Assembly: GCA_964462535.1 (NCBI GenBank)
Contig: CAYWXV010000116.1
Span: 1-5,842, forward strand
DNA length: 5,842 nucleotides
Source of the DNA: CAYWXV01 sp964462535
GTDB taxonomy: Bacteria; Bacteroidota; Ignavibacteria; OLB7
Reading direction: 5' to 3'
Shown here: positions 5,815 through 5,842 of the stretch, piece after piece
How the letters are laid out: the number at the start of each line of letters is the position of its first letter
How positions within the stretch are numbered: the stretch's first letter is position 1
The notes under the pieces: model-generated
What the model saw: only the letters and a program-made list of their open reading frames with translations
Databases searched by the model: none
Told to the model about the DNA's origin: nothing
Made by a program: the position numbers and the translations under genes

Positions 5815-5842
5815 CGCGACAAAGGAGTGAGAAACGGATCAT

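Noticed and set aside
5821..5842. AAAGGAG followed by a terminal AT, as ribosome-binding site and start of a divergent gene beyond the window
   Set aside because: The spacing to the final AT is 13 bases, too long for a good site, and the third base of the codon is outside the window.

Overview
This is a short chromosomal window of a bacterium with moderately high GC. It looks like part of a draft or metagenome assembly, because a run of exactly 100 N (2115-2214) marks a scaffold join. The closest clue to lineage is the architecture of the first gene: a soluble TPR protein with a coiled coil and a C-terminal LuxR-type helix-turn-helix, a layout I associate with the Bacteroidota/Chlorobi superphylum. 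That is an inference, and nothing in the window fixes the taxon. I see no rRNA, tRNA, CRISPR array, insertion sequence, phage gene or attachment site.

Layout. (1) 44-1792 on the minus strand encodes the TPR/coiled-coil/LuxR-HTH regulator; its start is uncertain. (2) 1793-2214 is the upstream region of that gene. It carries a 9-bp direct repeat 39 bp apart and the assembly gap. (3) On the plus strand after the gap lies a 5'-truncated DUF1801 (YdhG/Fra-like, frataxin-fold) gene, 2215-2529. It is followed 6 bp later by a complete DUF3052 gene, 2536-2943, and the two probably form an operon. (4) 2944-3200 is a 257-bp spacer with a small hairpin and a weak candidate promoter. (5) 3201-4229, plus strand, is a complete PLP-dependent low-specificity L-threonine aldolase. 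(6) 4283-4323 is a strong hairpin terminator with a perfect 11-bp stem between convergent genes. (7) 4338-5744, minus strand, is a secreted zinc-metallopeptidase-like protein: signal peptide, transthyretin-like beta domain, then an HExxH catalytic domain. A candidate promoter lies at 5786-5814.

How the genes relate. The regulator gene and the DUF1801-DUF3052 pair are divergent across the gap region, so a shared control region is possible but unproven because of the gap. Threonine aldolase is ordinary amino-acid metabolism (threonine/allo-threonine to glycine and acetaldehyde). The exported peptidase has its own promoter region and shows no functional link to its neighbours. I do not see a convincing novel multi-gene system. 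The most unusual element is the secreted peptidase, whose family I cannot name and whose third zinc ligand is ambiguous from sequence.
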